Positions 14,551-24,361 of a stretch of DNA of 64,000 nt are shown here, piece after piece. The first letter of the stretch is position 1. Each line of letters opens with the position of its first letter. A program made the translations under genes and the position numbers. The DNA is taken from contig CAMXBY010000008.1 of assembly GCA_947179485.1 (NCBI GenBank), positions 93,535 through 157,534 on the forward strand. Direction: 5' to 3'. Source of the DNA: Allacma fusca (taxonomy: Eukaryota > Arthropoda > Collembola > Symphypleona > Sminthuridae). The notes beneath the pieces are model-generated. The model saw only the letters and a program-made list of their open reading frames with translations, had not been told where the DNA came from and made no database searches.

Positions 14551-14838
14551 TAAGCGATAAATTGAAATTCAGCGATAAATTTAAATTAAGCGATAAAGTG
14601 ATAATAAGTGATAAATAGACATAAAGCGATAAATCTAATTTAAGCGATATATTGAAATTATATGCAATTATTTGAATTAAGCGATAAAATGATAATATGC
14701 GATAAATTGATAAAAGCGATAAAACCATAATAAACGATAAATTGAAATTAAGCGATAAATTGAAATAAAGTGGTGTATAAGAATTACCTGTTCATTCTGT
14801 ATTACTGGCAACCATAAAAGTACGTTACTTCCCGCGAC

Positions 14839-15174
14839 ATGGATCTAATCCACGACATCACGGATTTCATTCCACTAACAAGCAAACCATCTTTAACTCC
14901 CAATTCCGAAACATTGCATGTTCTCGAAGATCTACACGGACACATGATACAAATTTACACAGTACCCCACACATCATTCAAGAATGTAAAATCTCTCAAC
15001 CGAATAATTAATCACTCCTTGTTTTCCAATTATTCATACAGTCTTCCCCAAACAAATAATTTCAGAGAACTGAACGAACAACAGAGATGGAATAACCAAC
15101 ATAAATACCATCCTCAGAATAACTCCAACAAAAGACATGCCAACTTCCCAAGAAAGGACTTACAGCAACGATGA
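14839..15174 (+). CDS. Hypothetical protein, 111 residues
   Basis: An ATG-initiated open frame of 111 codons starts about 70 bp after the satellite ends. Composition changes sharply here, with C becoming common on the plus strand. The product is hydrophilic, rich in Asn, His, Ser and Gln, and ends in a basic stretch (NFPRKDLQQR). There is no signal peptide, membrane segment or motif that I recognise. It could be a degraded gag or other transposon end, or a chance ORF. The abrupt satellite boundary next to it makes a transposon fragment plausible, but that is inference. Confidence 0.35.
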   Translation: MDLIHDITDFIPLTSKPSLTPNSETLHVLEDLHGHMIQIYTVPHTSFKNVKSLNRIINHSLFSNYSYSLPQTNNFRELNEQQRWNNQHKYHPQNNSNKRHANFPRKDLQQR

Positions 15175-15759
15175 CCACTGTACAGAAATTAAGAATTACC
15201 CTACCTCCAATTTACCAAATGCCACAAACACAACATTACCACCAACTTGTTCATTCAGAGAGGCAAAATACATCACCCCATGTCATTGAAATTGAATTGA
15301 TTTGTCAATGTTTCTGCAATTAAAATTAACGAACAAGCGAATAACAGACATTCACTTGTGACTTTTCCTTCGCTGCGCTCCTATGCAGTAGGGCATTTTG
15401 AATCTGAACTAGTGATCCAATTTTGGTGCCGTGAAGATGCCCAAAACGCCCAGCTTGCCCTGCTCAAAATACCCAAAATCAGTGAACCTTTCAAAGCTGC
15501 CCAATTTTTGGCATAAGGGCAGGCATTTTGGGAATTTAAAGCTTCCTCAGGGCATTTTCAATCGACATATTCTAATAGTGGGAACGGTCGATCATCTTAC
15601 TAGGGGCGTCTACATCGTCCCTAAAATCTGCCCTTTGAAGGCTTGAAAGAATGTCATTTCCTTTCAATATTCTGATTCAAAATAAGTATCTGGCCCGGTG
15701 GTTTAACAAGGGCCAGACTGGCCACACCACAGGATTATAGGACATGAAAGTAACAGGAG
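15175..15759. other. Non-coding spacer with imperfect inverted GCCCAAAA motifs
   Basis: There is no supported gene. Between about 15385 and 15560 the motifs GGGCATTTT and GCCCAAAA recur several times in both orientations (for example GATGCCCAAAACGCCC near 15437 and GGCATTTTGGG near 15523). This looks like the subterminal region of a small DNA transposon, but I could not fix its ends or a target duplication. Confidence 0.35.
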
Positions 15760-18700
15760 CCTTAGGGTTATTACGCGATATGTAATTACAAAATTGTTCT
15801 TGAAATTGGAAAATCAAAAACTAAACAACTTTCACTAAGTGTTCCATTGAGAAAGTGCATGCAGTCACTTAGCACTGACTATTTCCGTTAATCAAGGCGC
15901 ACCATGAAATGCTTGCAATAGTACAGTAGCGCATGTAATATTTGACGGTGCCCTGTGAAGTCATTTGAAACGATTAAGATGATACCTTACTGTAGTAGAA
16001 ATGAATATCTTTTGCCTTAAATTTTTAACCAGGCACCAAATGTTTAAACACGCCATACGATTTAAGTCAAACAGCAAGAATCATTCACGATTTTCTGAAC
16101 ACTGCGTTTGATTTTATGCCAACTTAGTGTTACTTAGTATCAGAACACTTAATTAGTATGTGCATATGGTACGTGACCTAGGGTAAATGATTAGAAGTTT
16201 AATAAGCAAGTGTTTAATCTGGTGTAATAAACCGGAATTCAGTAACCACTTTGTTTATATTCGATAACGCATGGTATTTCGTTATTTTTGCAAGACGTTT
16301 TCAAGTGTAAGCTAAATTGAAGAGATTACCTTGAGAACGTTCAGCATGTGACCTATGCAGTGGCTCAAAAAATCCGACGTTGCTTGCGCATACACGCCAT
16401 ATGTAAATACAAAATGGTGGCTGAAATTTAAAATCATTAACCAAGCATTTTTCGCTGTGTTATACAGTAAGACCTTGTAGTCACATCGCAGGGAACCGTA
16501 TATAAAAGTTGACTATAGAGAACGTTGACTACTGAGTAGTCAACTAGTTGATTATTCGGAATATATACAATTATTTGCTAAATAATAATAATATCAATAA
16601 TTGTGGTTTTATTGGTCGATACTTAAGCCACAGCCGTTACAACCCGAGATTATTTGCTAAATACGCTATTATGGAACTCTGGGATATGCAAAATTTGAAA
16701 AATTCTACAGAAGTAATAATTGATTCAATCAGAAGTTCAAGGAGTAAAACACATCCGGATTTTTTGAATAATGTGACTATATGGAGAGTTATAAATTCCT
16801 CGGGTCAGAAATTATGCTAGATAATAGAGAGGTTATAACTATTGGGAAGTTGACTATTCGGAAATTATTTAACATTACAGTATACGGGCGAATCGCCGGG
16901 GCCAAATTATTTTATGACTATAGAGAGAAGTTGCTTACAGCGGTAGTGACTATAAAGAGGTTTGACTGTATTAATACTGTGCATGCAGTCACCTAGCACT
17001 GACCATTTCAGTTAATCAAGGCGCAGCATTAATTGCTTGCAAAAGTACAGTAGAACATGTAACGATACCCTGCGAATTCACTTGAAACGTTTAATAAAAC
17101 TCCAAAATGTAGAAAAACATGCATCTGGTGACTTTTAAACCATGAAAAAATGTTTAATAACGCTATACGCTTTCAGTCAAGTAGCAGGGATTATTCTCGA
17201 TTTTCTGAACACTGACGTTTAAATATATGCCAGCTTGGCATGCAACTTATCAAACCACTCAAATAGTATGTGCGTATGGCCCATAACCCAGGGTAAATGA
17301 TTAAAACTTTAGTAGGCCAACGTTTTATATAGTTCCTTCCGAAATTAAATAACCACTTTAATTGTTTATATTTGATATTTTGTAATTACATTTAGCCTGC
17401 AAGAGTTAGAAACATCTAGCAACTGAGCTACGACATAGATCATATTGGGAACGTAGTGAGGTTAATCTCTTTAATGAAACACACTCGAAACGTCCTGCAA
17501 ATGAAACGTAGTAGCATGAGTAATCTAGCATGAAAAATTAAATTGGTTACAAATTTCCGGTTTAAGGCAACAACTCAAAACCCTCCTAACTAGACAACTA
17601 ATTGTTTACAACAAATCAGGAACAATACGCAAATACAAATTTAACGTTCAGATGCGAAGGAACATTAAGTAGTTATATATTCAAACATCGAAGCTCACGA
17701 AAATCGTTAATAATTTGTGCTGCAAGCCTAAAAACATAGAGCGTGCTTACCAATTGTTTCCTTATTAACTTTAAGAATCATTATATTTACTTTTTACACC
17801 AAATTAGGGAAATACGCAAATACAAATTAAACGTTCAGATACGTAGGAACATGAAGTTGGCTTATGTTCAAACATTGATGACGATAAAAATCGTGAGTTT
17901 TCCGTGCTGCTTGTTTTACAACGAATAGCGTGCTTAAGATTTTTCCCCCGTTTAAAACTTTAAGGCTTCAAATGCATATTCTTAACACAGTTTATAGTTA
18001 ACTTAGACGTGTGTGGGTGACCTCACATGGCATCGGCAATTGCTACACCCGCTACGTACCTTTGCAAGCGTTGATAGACGGAAACGGTCAGTGCTAAGTG
18101 ACTACATGCAAGGTCTTAATGAAAGTCTTAGTGAAAGTTTTTTGGTTCCTGATTTTAAATTTCAGGTAAAAATTTGTAATTACATATGGCTTGTTAGAGC
18201 GAGCAACATCGGGCAACTGAGCTACGACATATGTCACATTATGAACGTAGTGAGGTTAATCTCTTCTTTAAAACTTACACTCAAAAAGTCCTGCACAAGT
18301 AACGTAATATCATAAGTAATCTAGCACAAACAATTAAATTGGTAACGGAATTCCGGTTGAAGGCACCAACTTAAAAATTTCTTAACTAGACAATTAATTA
18401 TTTACAACAAATCAGGGACAATACGCAAATACTTTTTAAACGTTCTGATACGAAGGATCATTTAGCAGGCTTATGCTTAAGCATCTAAGATCAGAAAAAG
18501 CGTAAATAGTCTGTACTGTGTGCCTTAAACGTAGAGCGTTTTTGGCCATATTCAATTATAAAATGGTACCTGAAATTTAAAAACAGGGATTTAAACAACT
18601 TTACGCTTGCAATGGTACGTACCGGGTGTAATAATTGCCGATGTTCTGTGAGGTCACTTGCACTAACTTAAAACTATACGTTAACTATACATTTTAGTAA

Positions 18701-19440
18701 GAATATACATTTGGCGCCTTAAAGTTTTAATCAGGTGCCAAGTTTTTAAGCACTGTATATGTTGTTAGGCAAGCAGCACGGAAAACTCAAAAATTTGGTG
18801 TAATAAGTAAGCATGTGGCTTCTTAAAGTTTCAATCAGGAGAGAAATTCCCTCGCCTGCGCTACGTTTTTAATCATACAGCACAGATTATTCACGACTTT
18901 TCTGATCTATGATGTTTGAACATTTGTCTACTTAATGTTCTGTTATAACAGAACGTTTAATTTTTATTTGCGTATTATCCCAAATTTGTTGGAAATAATT
19001 AGTTTTCTAGTTAAGAAATGTTTCAGATGGTGCCTTAAACCGGAATTCAGTAACCAAATTATATTTTCATGTTCGATTACGCATGCTATACGTTACTTTC
19101 GCAGGACGTTTCGAGTGTAACTTTCATTGAAACCATTAACATTACTACGTTCAGAATGTAACCTACGCTATGGCTTATCCGAAGTGAGTTTACACACGAA
19201 AACGTCACGCAAAACAAATGTAAAAAAATGCGTAATCTAATAACAAAAAATAAATTGGTGGCTAAATTCCGGTTTAAGGTACCTGTTGCAAGTTGTTTAC
19301 TAGAGTAATATTTTTTACACTTCAGTCGCGAACAATTCACACATAATAAAAGATTTTTGTGTTTCAAAGGAACATTCAGTTGGAATTGACTCAAACGTCG
19401 ATGAGCAGAAAGTCGTGAAACATCTGTGATGTTTTACGAC
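15760..19440. repeat. Array of diverged 0.6-0.8 kb repeats in alternating orientation
   Basis: A block marked by CCGGAATTCAGTAACC, GCAGGACGTTTCGAGTGTAA, ATATGTAATTACAAAATGG and GTGCATGCAGTCACTTAGCA recurs many times. Plus-oriented copies run at about 15767-16464 and 16969-17390 (a period near 618 bp once the inserted MITE is removed) and again at about 18560-19180. Reverse-complement copies lie at about 17400-18550 and 19190-19440. One segment of the inverted part is itself duplicated (near 17600 and 17790). Copies are clearly diverged. I do not recognise the family and see no coding capacity. A fold-back transposon or an inverted satellite are both possible. Confidence 0.8.
16465..16968. mobile_element. 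TA-flanked MITE with pogo/Tigger-like termini
   Basis: This 504-bp element is flanked by TA on both sides (16463-16464 and 16969-16970). Its left end begins CAGTAAGACCTTGTAGTCAC, and the reverse complement of its right end begins CAGTCAAACCTCTTTATAGT, so the termini are imperfect inverted repeats that converge again on AGTCAC. Motifs like GACTATAGAGA recur inside. The TA duplication and the CAGT..ACTCT/ACCT ends resemble the pogo/Tigger branch of Tc1/mariner. It sits inside one plus-oriented copy of the surrounding repeat, which continues on either side. It has no transposase of its own. Confidence 0.7.
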
Positions 19441-21073
19441 TATTATAATAATATTTACTACTATTTTAATACTGTATCTAATGCTTATTTATATCCGAAA
19501 AATCTGTGACATATTGAAGTTTATATCGTAAATTCAAGCAACAAAAGTAGTCTTTTCTCAGCCATGTATGCATATGCAATGTAAATATCTTGCACCATGA
19601 TTAAGAAATTAAACTCGATGGTTAACTCACTCATTACAAATACAGAGTCAATCTTTGGTTGACAAGTAAACGATGGTTGACAGTCAATCTATGGCAACAA
19701 TCATAAGCCTATCGGAGGCAAGAGAGGCCTGTGTAGCACACATGATTAATTGGTAAAGAGTCAGCCTGGCTTGTCCCGACAATACTCAAACGTCGATCAT
19801 ACACAGGCTGGGTTGGGTACTTGTTAATATTATTGAACAGGGTAGCTTGAGTCCGAGATATTTTGACCCGTATCTCGAATTCCCATTCACAATTATTGAC
19901 CCTCCCAGATTTTAGAATTAAATCATTATAGCACTAATTACATGAGCCACTAATTTCAAAACGTGGGAAAAAGAGTACGCATAGGGCGATGTACGTTTAT
20001 TGATAAATAGTATGTATTTATCAATAAACTTACATCGCCCTGTGCGTACTAGACTATTGATAAATAGTCTGTATACAGGTTGTAAGGGCCAAGGCCTAAT
20101 CGTCCAATAAAATTATCTACCTATCTAAATAGTCTGTATTCCAGAGGCACTTCCAAGATATTTCCAACATAAAGATTTTCTTTATAGAGTCCACCGTCCT
20201 TCAGTTTTAGAAAGTCTAAAACGCTTTTTTGACGTCACATAAGACCAAAACAGGCAACATTAGGACGCATTTACTAGGTTGTTTAGCCTTTCCAGTATTA
20301 GTTGTATATGTTTTCTCAGTTGGCTCGAGTTGAGATTGATTTACAAGAGAAGCTGATCTTCGCATTATTTTTAGTTGGAGCATTGCCTGTCTCTTCCTTA
20401 TCACAAGAAATCCTTTCTACGAAGGTTTGAACTCTTGTATACTTGTGCTTAATTCAATTGATAATAATTTGAAGACTTAAAGTGATGTGTGCTGCCTCTG
20501 ATTCTGGAAAGTTGTCAAAATAAATTTTGGCAGACCTTTCTTTTCTGTACCAACATTTGCTTGAATGGGTGTTAGATATAAAATCATCTCGTGGCATGCG
20601 GAGTCAGATTATGCTCACCTGGATAGAAGCCATGCCATCAAAAGTTTCAGGAGAACCAATGTCAAATTTTGAAGTTATTATTTTCGTTCTTATAGTGTAA
20701 CTACAAAGGAATTGGTTGTAGCTTACATGCAGACACGCTAATTACAGTAATCCATTGGTTGAATTGCTTAGTTCATTGCTCTGGAGTTAATTGCTTTTTT
20801 TGAAATGTTAGACTGGCCTGCTAAGCCTAAAAAACTAATCGTCGTGTCGGAACAAACATGGTCAGAATCAACTTTACATATATAATGAAATCATTAGTTA
20901 GTTCTATATAGTTCTTCCAACTTAATACATCCCTTTTCAAACCAAAAACTACCAAATACCTCAAGATCTATGAACAATGAACCATAAATGCTGAATGGTT
21001 GCAAGGAGTTCCCAAGGAGTTCTGCTTGGTCGATGCAGGGGTCTGGGAAGAGGCATTACTCTTTCTCTCATTC
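19441..21073. other. Intergenic region without a supported gene
   Basis: Only short open frames occur, none protein-like. The region carries one strong hairpin (listed separately), TATTGATAAATAGT copies near it, and otherwise unremarkable AT-rich sequence. Confidence 0.6.
19975..20049. repeat. 75-bp long-stem hairpin (inverted repeat)
   Basis: The left arm starts GTACGCATAGGGCGATGTAC and continues into TTTATTGATAAATA. The right arm is its reverse complement with two mismatches, ending in CATCGCCCTGTGCGTAC. The arms are about 35 bp with a loop of about 5 bp. A second smaller palindrome, GACTATTGATAAATAGTC, follows at about 20052. This could be a tiny palindromic MITE, a fold-back remnant or a cruciform-prone site; no gene lies next to it. 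Confidence 0.8.
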
Positions 21074-21336
21074 TCAACGGCGGTAAAGAGATTCAGCAGC
21101 CAGCAAGTACTTCTGCTGTATGTAAATATTAATAGCTAATACTTGTCCGAAGAATTGTGTTTGTTTCAACAAATTTGTTTCGACAAATAGCAGATAATAA
21201 AATGTTACACAAATCCATTCAAGAATAACTCTTACAGCATTCATTGCTTCCAGACGTTCCGCAGTCATTTTAGATTTCACTTGCGTCCACAATTTATCGA
21301 AAAAAGCGAATAAGCGCTCAGTGACAGCGTTGGTTC
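21074..21336 (-). pseudogene. hAT transposase C-terminal dimerisation fragment
   Basis: On the minus strand a frame open from 21336 reads GTNAVTERLFAFFDKLWTQV, followed by a Lys/Met/Glu-rich stretch ending in MNAVRV. This fits the C-terminal dimerisation signature of hAT-family transposases of the type domesticated in EPM2AIP1/ZBED-like proteins (GTNA.ER.FS....W........ ...A). A plausible 3' splice site (TTCCTTTCAG) immediately precedes it, and GTAAGA follows the Asn-Ala codons as a possible donor. The frame runs on to 21074 with sequence that no longer looks conserved. The match with 22206-22493 on the same strand suggests one broken or spliced transposase gene. Confidence 0.6.
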
Positions 21337-21899
21337 CTGAAAGGAAGCAGAACCCTGTTTGTGTTGACGAAAATAGTTCTAGTAAGACAATTTAAAAAAC
21401 AAATGTCGAAAGAATTTTACCTTCAACCGAAAGTAAGTACTCAACTAGGACTCATATTATCGCAAGCAGATTCTGCGATGCTAAAGTAATTACTTTTATA
21501 GGCTTTTTTCGGCCATCATTGAAAGTAGGATCTCCTATATTAGTTTTATCAGGTCGAATAATAGCACACGGAGTACTTACATTTCAATAAAAGCAACTAT
21601 TCATTACTAACGGATGCAATAAAAATATTTAATAATAATTTCCACTTTATTTTCATTTTATGATTTCTACTACTTCACATTAATGCACTATTGCAGTATG
21701 CTGCATACATGGACCAATGAATAGAATTTGAGTTCAGAATAATTTTACAATTATTTGAGACAAATGTAAAAAGTGAATTTTAGAAGCTTTTTCAATCAAC
21801 TAGTAGATCTCATGGTATTTTAGTAAACTGCCTTTCCAAATAGTAGCTAGCCTACTAAAAAAGTAGGCAACAGGCAGCTTTATATGAGGGTACGCATTT

Positions 21900-22070
21900 C
21901 ACCTTACGGCTACAAAAAACGAGGCTTTATAAAGGAACTGAAGTTATAACGAGTTACTCTACAAAGGTAGACATTATTATATAATATAGCTTGGGAGGAG
22001 CCCAGTATGACTTTATAGGGAGAGTGACTCTATAGGGAGAGACGCTATAAGGAGAGTTGACTGTATGTGA
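21900..22070. mobile_element. Right terminus of a pogo/Tigger-like element
   Basis: The sequence ending GGAGAGTTGACTG before a TA at 22069-22070 is, on the other strand, CAGTCAACTCTCCTTATAGC, close to the ends of the MITE at 16465-16968. It is preceded by repeated GACTCTATAGGGAGAG-type blocks. I could not identify the left end, so only the terminus is called and the start given is nominal. Confidence 0.4.
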
Positions 22071-22205
22071 TTTTTATTTAAAGGCATATAGAACCGGTAA
22101 AATTAAACTACGGCTTGTACTTGCAGATTGTATTTTTTATGGTTCTTTCAAGATCAAAACGTTCAATCCATCTCGCATTGAAAGGCAATGGAACCATGCC
22201 GAAAT

Positions 22206-22493
22206 TCAAAGTTTTAATATTCGGTATAGTGAAAACTGTATAACTTGACACATTGGATAAAATTTTGCGATTGAGCAAAATTTGAACTTCAAACTGAATT
22301 TACGGTTACAAATGTTGTCAGTTAGCTTATCGATTTCCGTTGTCACTTGTTCAATTGACTTGGTAAGCTGACTTTGGAAATTGTTTCGGGTGGTATTTAA
22401 TTTGTGAAAACAAATTAGACATTCCTTTTGAAAAGACATCCCCGTTGTAAAAATTGGTTTACGATTTGCAATGCAAATCAAGGTGAAATCCAC
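22206..22493 (-). pseudogene. hAT transposase-like N-terminal/middle fragment
   Basis: A 95-codon minus-strand frame contains ICIANRKPIFTTG, FQKECLICF and QLTKSIEQVTTEIDKL. The pattern of IA...KPFT.GEF.KECL followed by an S.....R....I segment is typical of the region before the catalytic domain in EPM2AIP1/ZBED5-like hAT transposases. The catalytic DDE region between this and the 21.1-21.3 kb fragment is not recognisable, so the copy is probably dead. The assignment rests on pattern recall, not on a search. The last 30 or so residues look unrelated and may be intron or decay. Confidence 0.5.
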
Positions 22494-22639
22494 AAATGTT
22501 TCTGCAAAATTTGTCTTTATGGACTATGGCACAGATGACTAAACTCAAACTATATTTTATTTCGACCACGTTGACTTGAACCTGGTCTTTTTATAGTTAG
22601 AGACCCATATAATACCCCTTAATTATTAAGAAAAACATA

Positions 22640-22807
22640 TATTAGAGTGTATTCTCGCTATAACGGATTTTCAGACATAAGGAATGGGAATTCGAACTTC
22701 CGATTACCGTTTACACAATGTATAAAACTATGCTTATGAGGGATTAGTGTTTCAAAGGGAGATTTTGCCGGTCCCTTGAGCAACCCTTTCAGCGAGAGTC
22801 TACTGTA
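22640..22807. mobile_element. Second pogo/Tigger-like terminus
   Basis: Just before a TA at 22806-22807 the minus strand reads CAGTAGACTCTCGCTGAAAG. CAGTA.ACTCTC is a common pogo/Tigger terminal pattern. A related CTCGCTATAACGG motif lies at about 22652. The partner end is not clear; it may pair with the sequence around 22000-22070, in which case the element would span about 0.75 kb and include part of the hAT fragment. Confidence 0.4.
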
Positions 22808-23355
22808 CATGTAAGAAGCGTGTAAAAGTAGAATACGTTGAGGTGATTTGCAGGCTTATACGCAGGATTACTGTTTGCTCACCGTGTAGCAAGGATGTAG
22901 GATAGGCCAGAGATGTTCAGCCTTCCAAAAAAGGCTTCCTTCAAGGCGGAAAGGTAACTTTCTTAACGTTGCAGAAGGAATGGAAGAATGGGGATACTTC
23001 TACCATATATATATATGTATATAGGATATACTACTAGCCTTCACAAAAACTTGCAATAAAGGATTGTGAAGGAAAGGTTCCTAAATATTAGCCCTGTAAG
23101 GCCGTGAAGACAGCCAATTCGTGATCTCATATAACTATTGAGCCAAATCTTTTCACTTCACGTAATCCTCCTGGTGTAAAACGTTTTAAAGCGGGTTTAA
23201 GTTGTAAAATTAAAGGGAGGCTATTTTCAGGGGTCGGATTTTTGTAAATCTCCCTGAAAGATCATTACCCAGCCAGCACACTGATATCATAATGAATGTC
23301 ATCATGTGTACGATGGCACTTATCTCGTTGTGATGTCGATATTGCTTTAAGATAT

Positions 23356-24353
23356 CAGGGATGGATAACGTTATTCATAACGTTATTGAATAACGTTATT
23401 ATCGGGAAAAAAGGGAAAACGGTTTACAGTAACGAAAACGAAACGGAAAATATGTAATAACGTTAAACTAAAACTAATCCAAAGGTTGGATTTGCAAAAC
23501 CAAAAACGTAAACCATAACCGAAAATATAAACGTTATTTTCGGTTTTTACAAATCCCATGCATTGCCATCTTGCAAGCTCCAATAAACCTTTAGGCTGAT
23601 CTCAAATGAGACACGTGAAACTCTTCAATTTCGTTTCACTTTAACTAATTCTTTTAACACGTGCTCTCCTTATGACATATATAGGAATGCATAGAAACTA
23701 CAGAGTCATTCCTTATCAATTTACAATAGGTAATTATTTACACATTAAGTAAGTATCGACCATCATTGTTAGTGTTCATTTGGTGAAACAAATCAATGGG
23801 GTAAAAAAAGACGAGCACAGTGACCGACTATTTAAAAATACAATCTTCGAGAAGACAAATAAAATCCGGTATTTACTGGAATGCTGCAATTCAATAACAC
23901 GGGTAACGTTTGCACCACACGTTTATTACAATTTTAATTGTTACATGTGCCGAGTTTAAATTTTGTCAGACAGAAGAATGAGATCGACAGATGAACTTCT
24001 GGACGTCATTCCATTTCTTCGAGTAAATGGATTCTGAGAGGCATTTATTTATTTGCATGCAGTTCTTATTATTGTTTTTCAATAAATAGGCAATACATTT
24101 ATGTTTCATTGATTAAAGTTAGAAAACAGTATTTTTATAACCGTTTTTAACCGTTTAACTGTATGTCGTGGAAGCTGTAATCGTAATTTTGGAAAACTGT
24201 TTTTACCCGTTTAACAGAATAGTAAGGAAGCCGTAACAGTTTTTACCAATAACTGTAACTTCAGATAACGTAAACCATAACTTTAACGCAAATTATTCTG
24301 AGAGAAACGTAAAGGTATTAACCAAAACCATATTTTTCGGTTTTCCATCCCTG
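23356..24353. mobile_element. hAT MITE with 8-bp target-site duplication
   Basis: This 998-bp element begins CAGGGATGGATAACG and ends CGGTTTTCCATCCCTG, giving a 10-bp terminal inverted repeat (CAGGGATGGA). It is flanked by a perfect 8-bp direct repeat TAAGATAT (23348-23355 and 24354-24361). A CAGGG-type terminus plus an 8-bp duplication is diagnostic of the hAT superfamily. Subterminal regions are rich in ATAACGTTAT and in CCGTTTTAACCGTTT-type motifs on both arms. The longest internal frame (66 codons, minus) is not transposase-like, so the element is non-autonomous. The intact duplication and matching ends suggest a fairly recent insertion. Confidence 0.92.
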
Positions 24354-24361
24354 TAAGATAT

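Larger units (their letters stand above)
1..14770. repeat. Satellite array of 18-bp monomers (36-bp dimers)
   Basis: The stretch is built from 18-bp monomers of two main kinds, AAGCGATAAATGGAAATT and AAGCGATAAAATGATAAT, usually alternating to give a 36-bp dimer. The plus strand is rich in A and G and very poor in C; nearly the only C lies in the GCGAT core, so a CpG recurs about every 18 bp. Because 18 is divisible by three, single substitutions leave several frames open on both strands (KLSDKM/IISDKW-type peptides on plus, LSLNFH or YRLLSF on minus). I treat those frames as artefacts. The array continues past the left edge and decays over 14550-14770. Centromeric, heterochromatic or other roles cannot be told from sequence alone. 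Confidence 0.97.

Noticed and set aside
1-14770. Dozens of open frames of 60-143 codons within the satellite
   Set aside because: The 18-bp period keeps frames open on both strands, the peptides are simple repeats, and homologous frames overlap each other. No start context or independent coding signal was seen.
15690-15725. tRNA-like or SINE head (GGCCCGGTGGTTTAAC)
   Set aside because: Only a vague A-box resemblance; no B box at the right distance and no cloverleaf could be drawn.
22016-22048. Phage T7 promoter-like GACTCTATAGGGAGAG
   Set aside because: It lacks two bases of the promoter core and belongs to a series of degenerate GACT.TATAGGGAGAG repeats at a pogo/Tigger-like terminus, so the similarity is chance.
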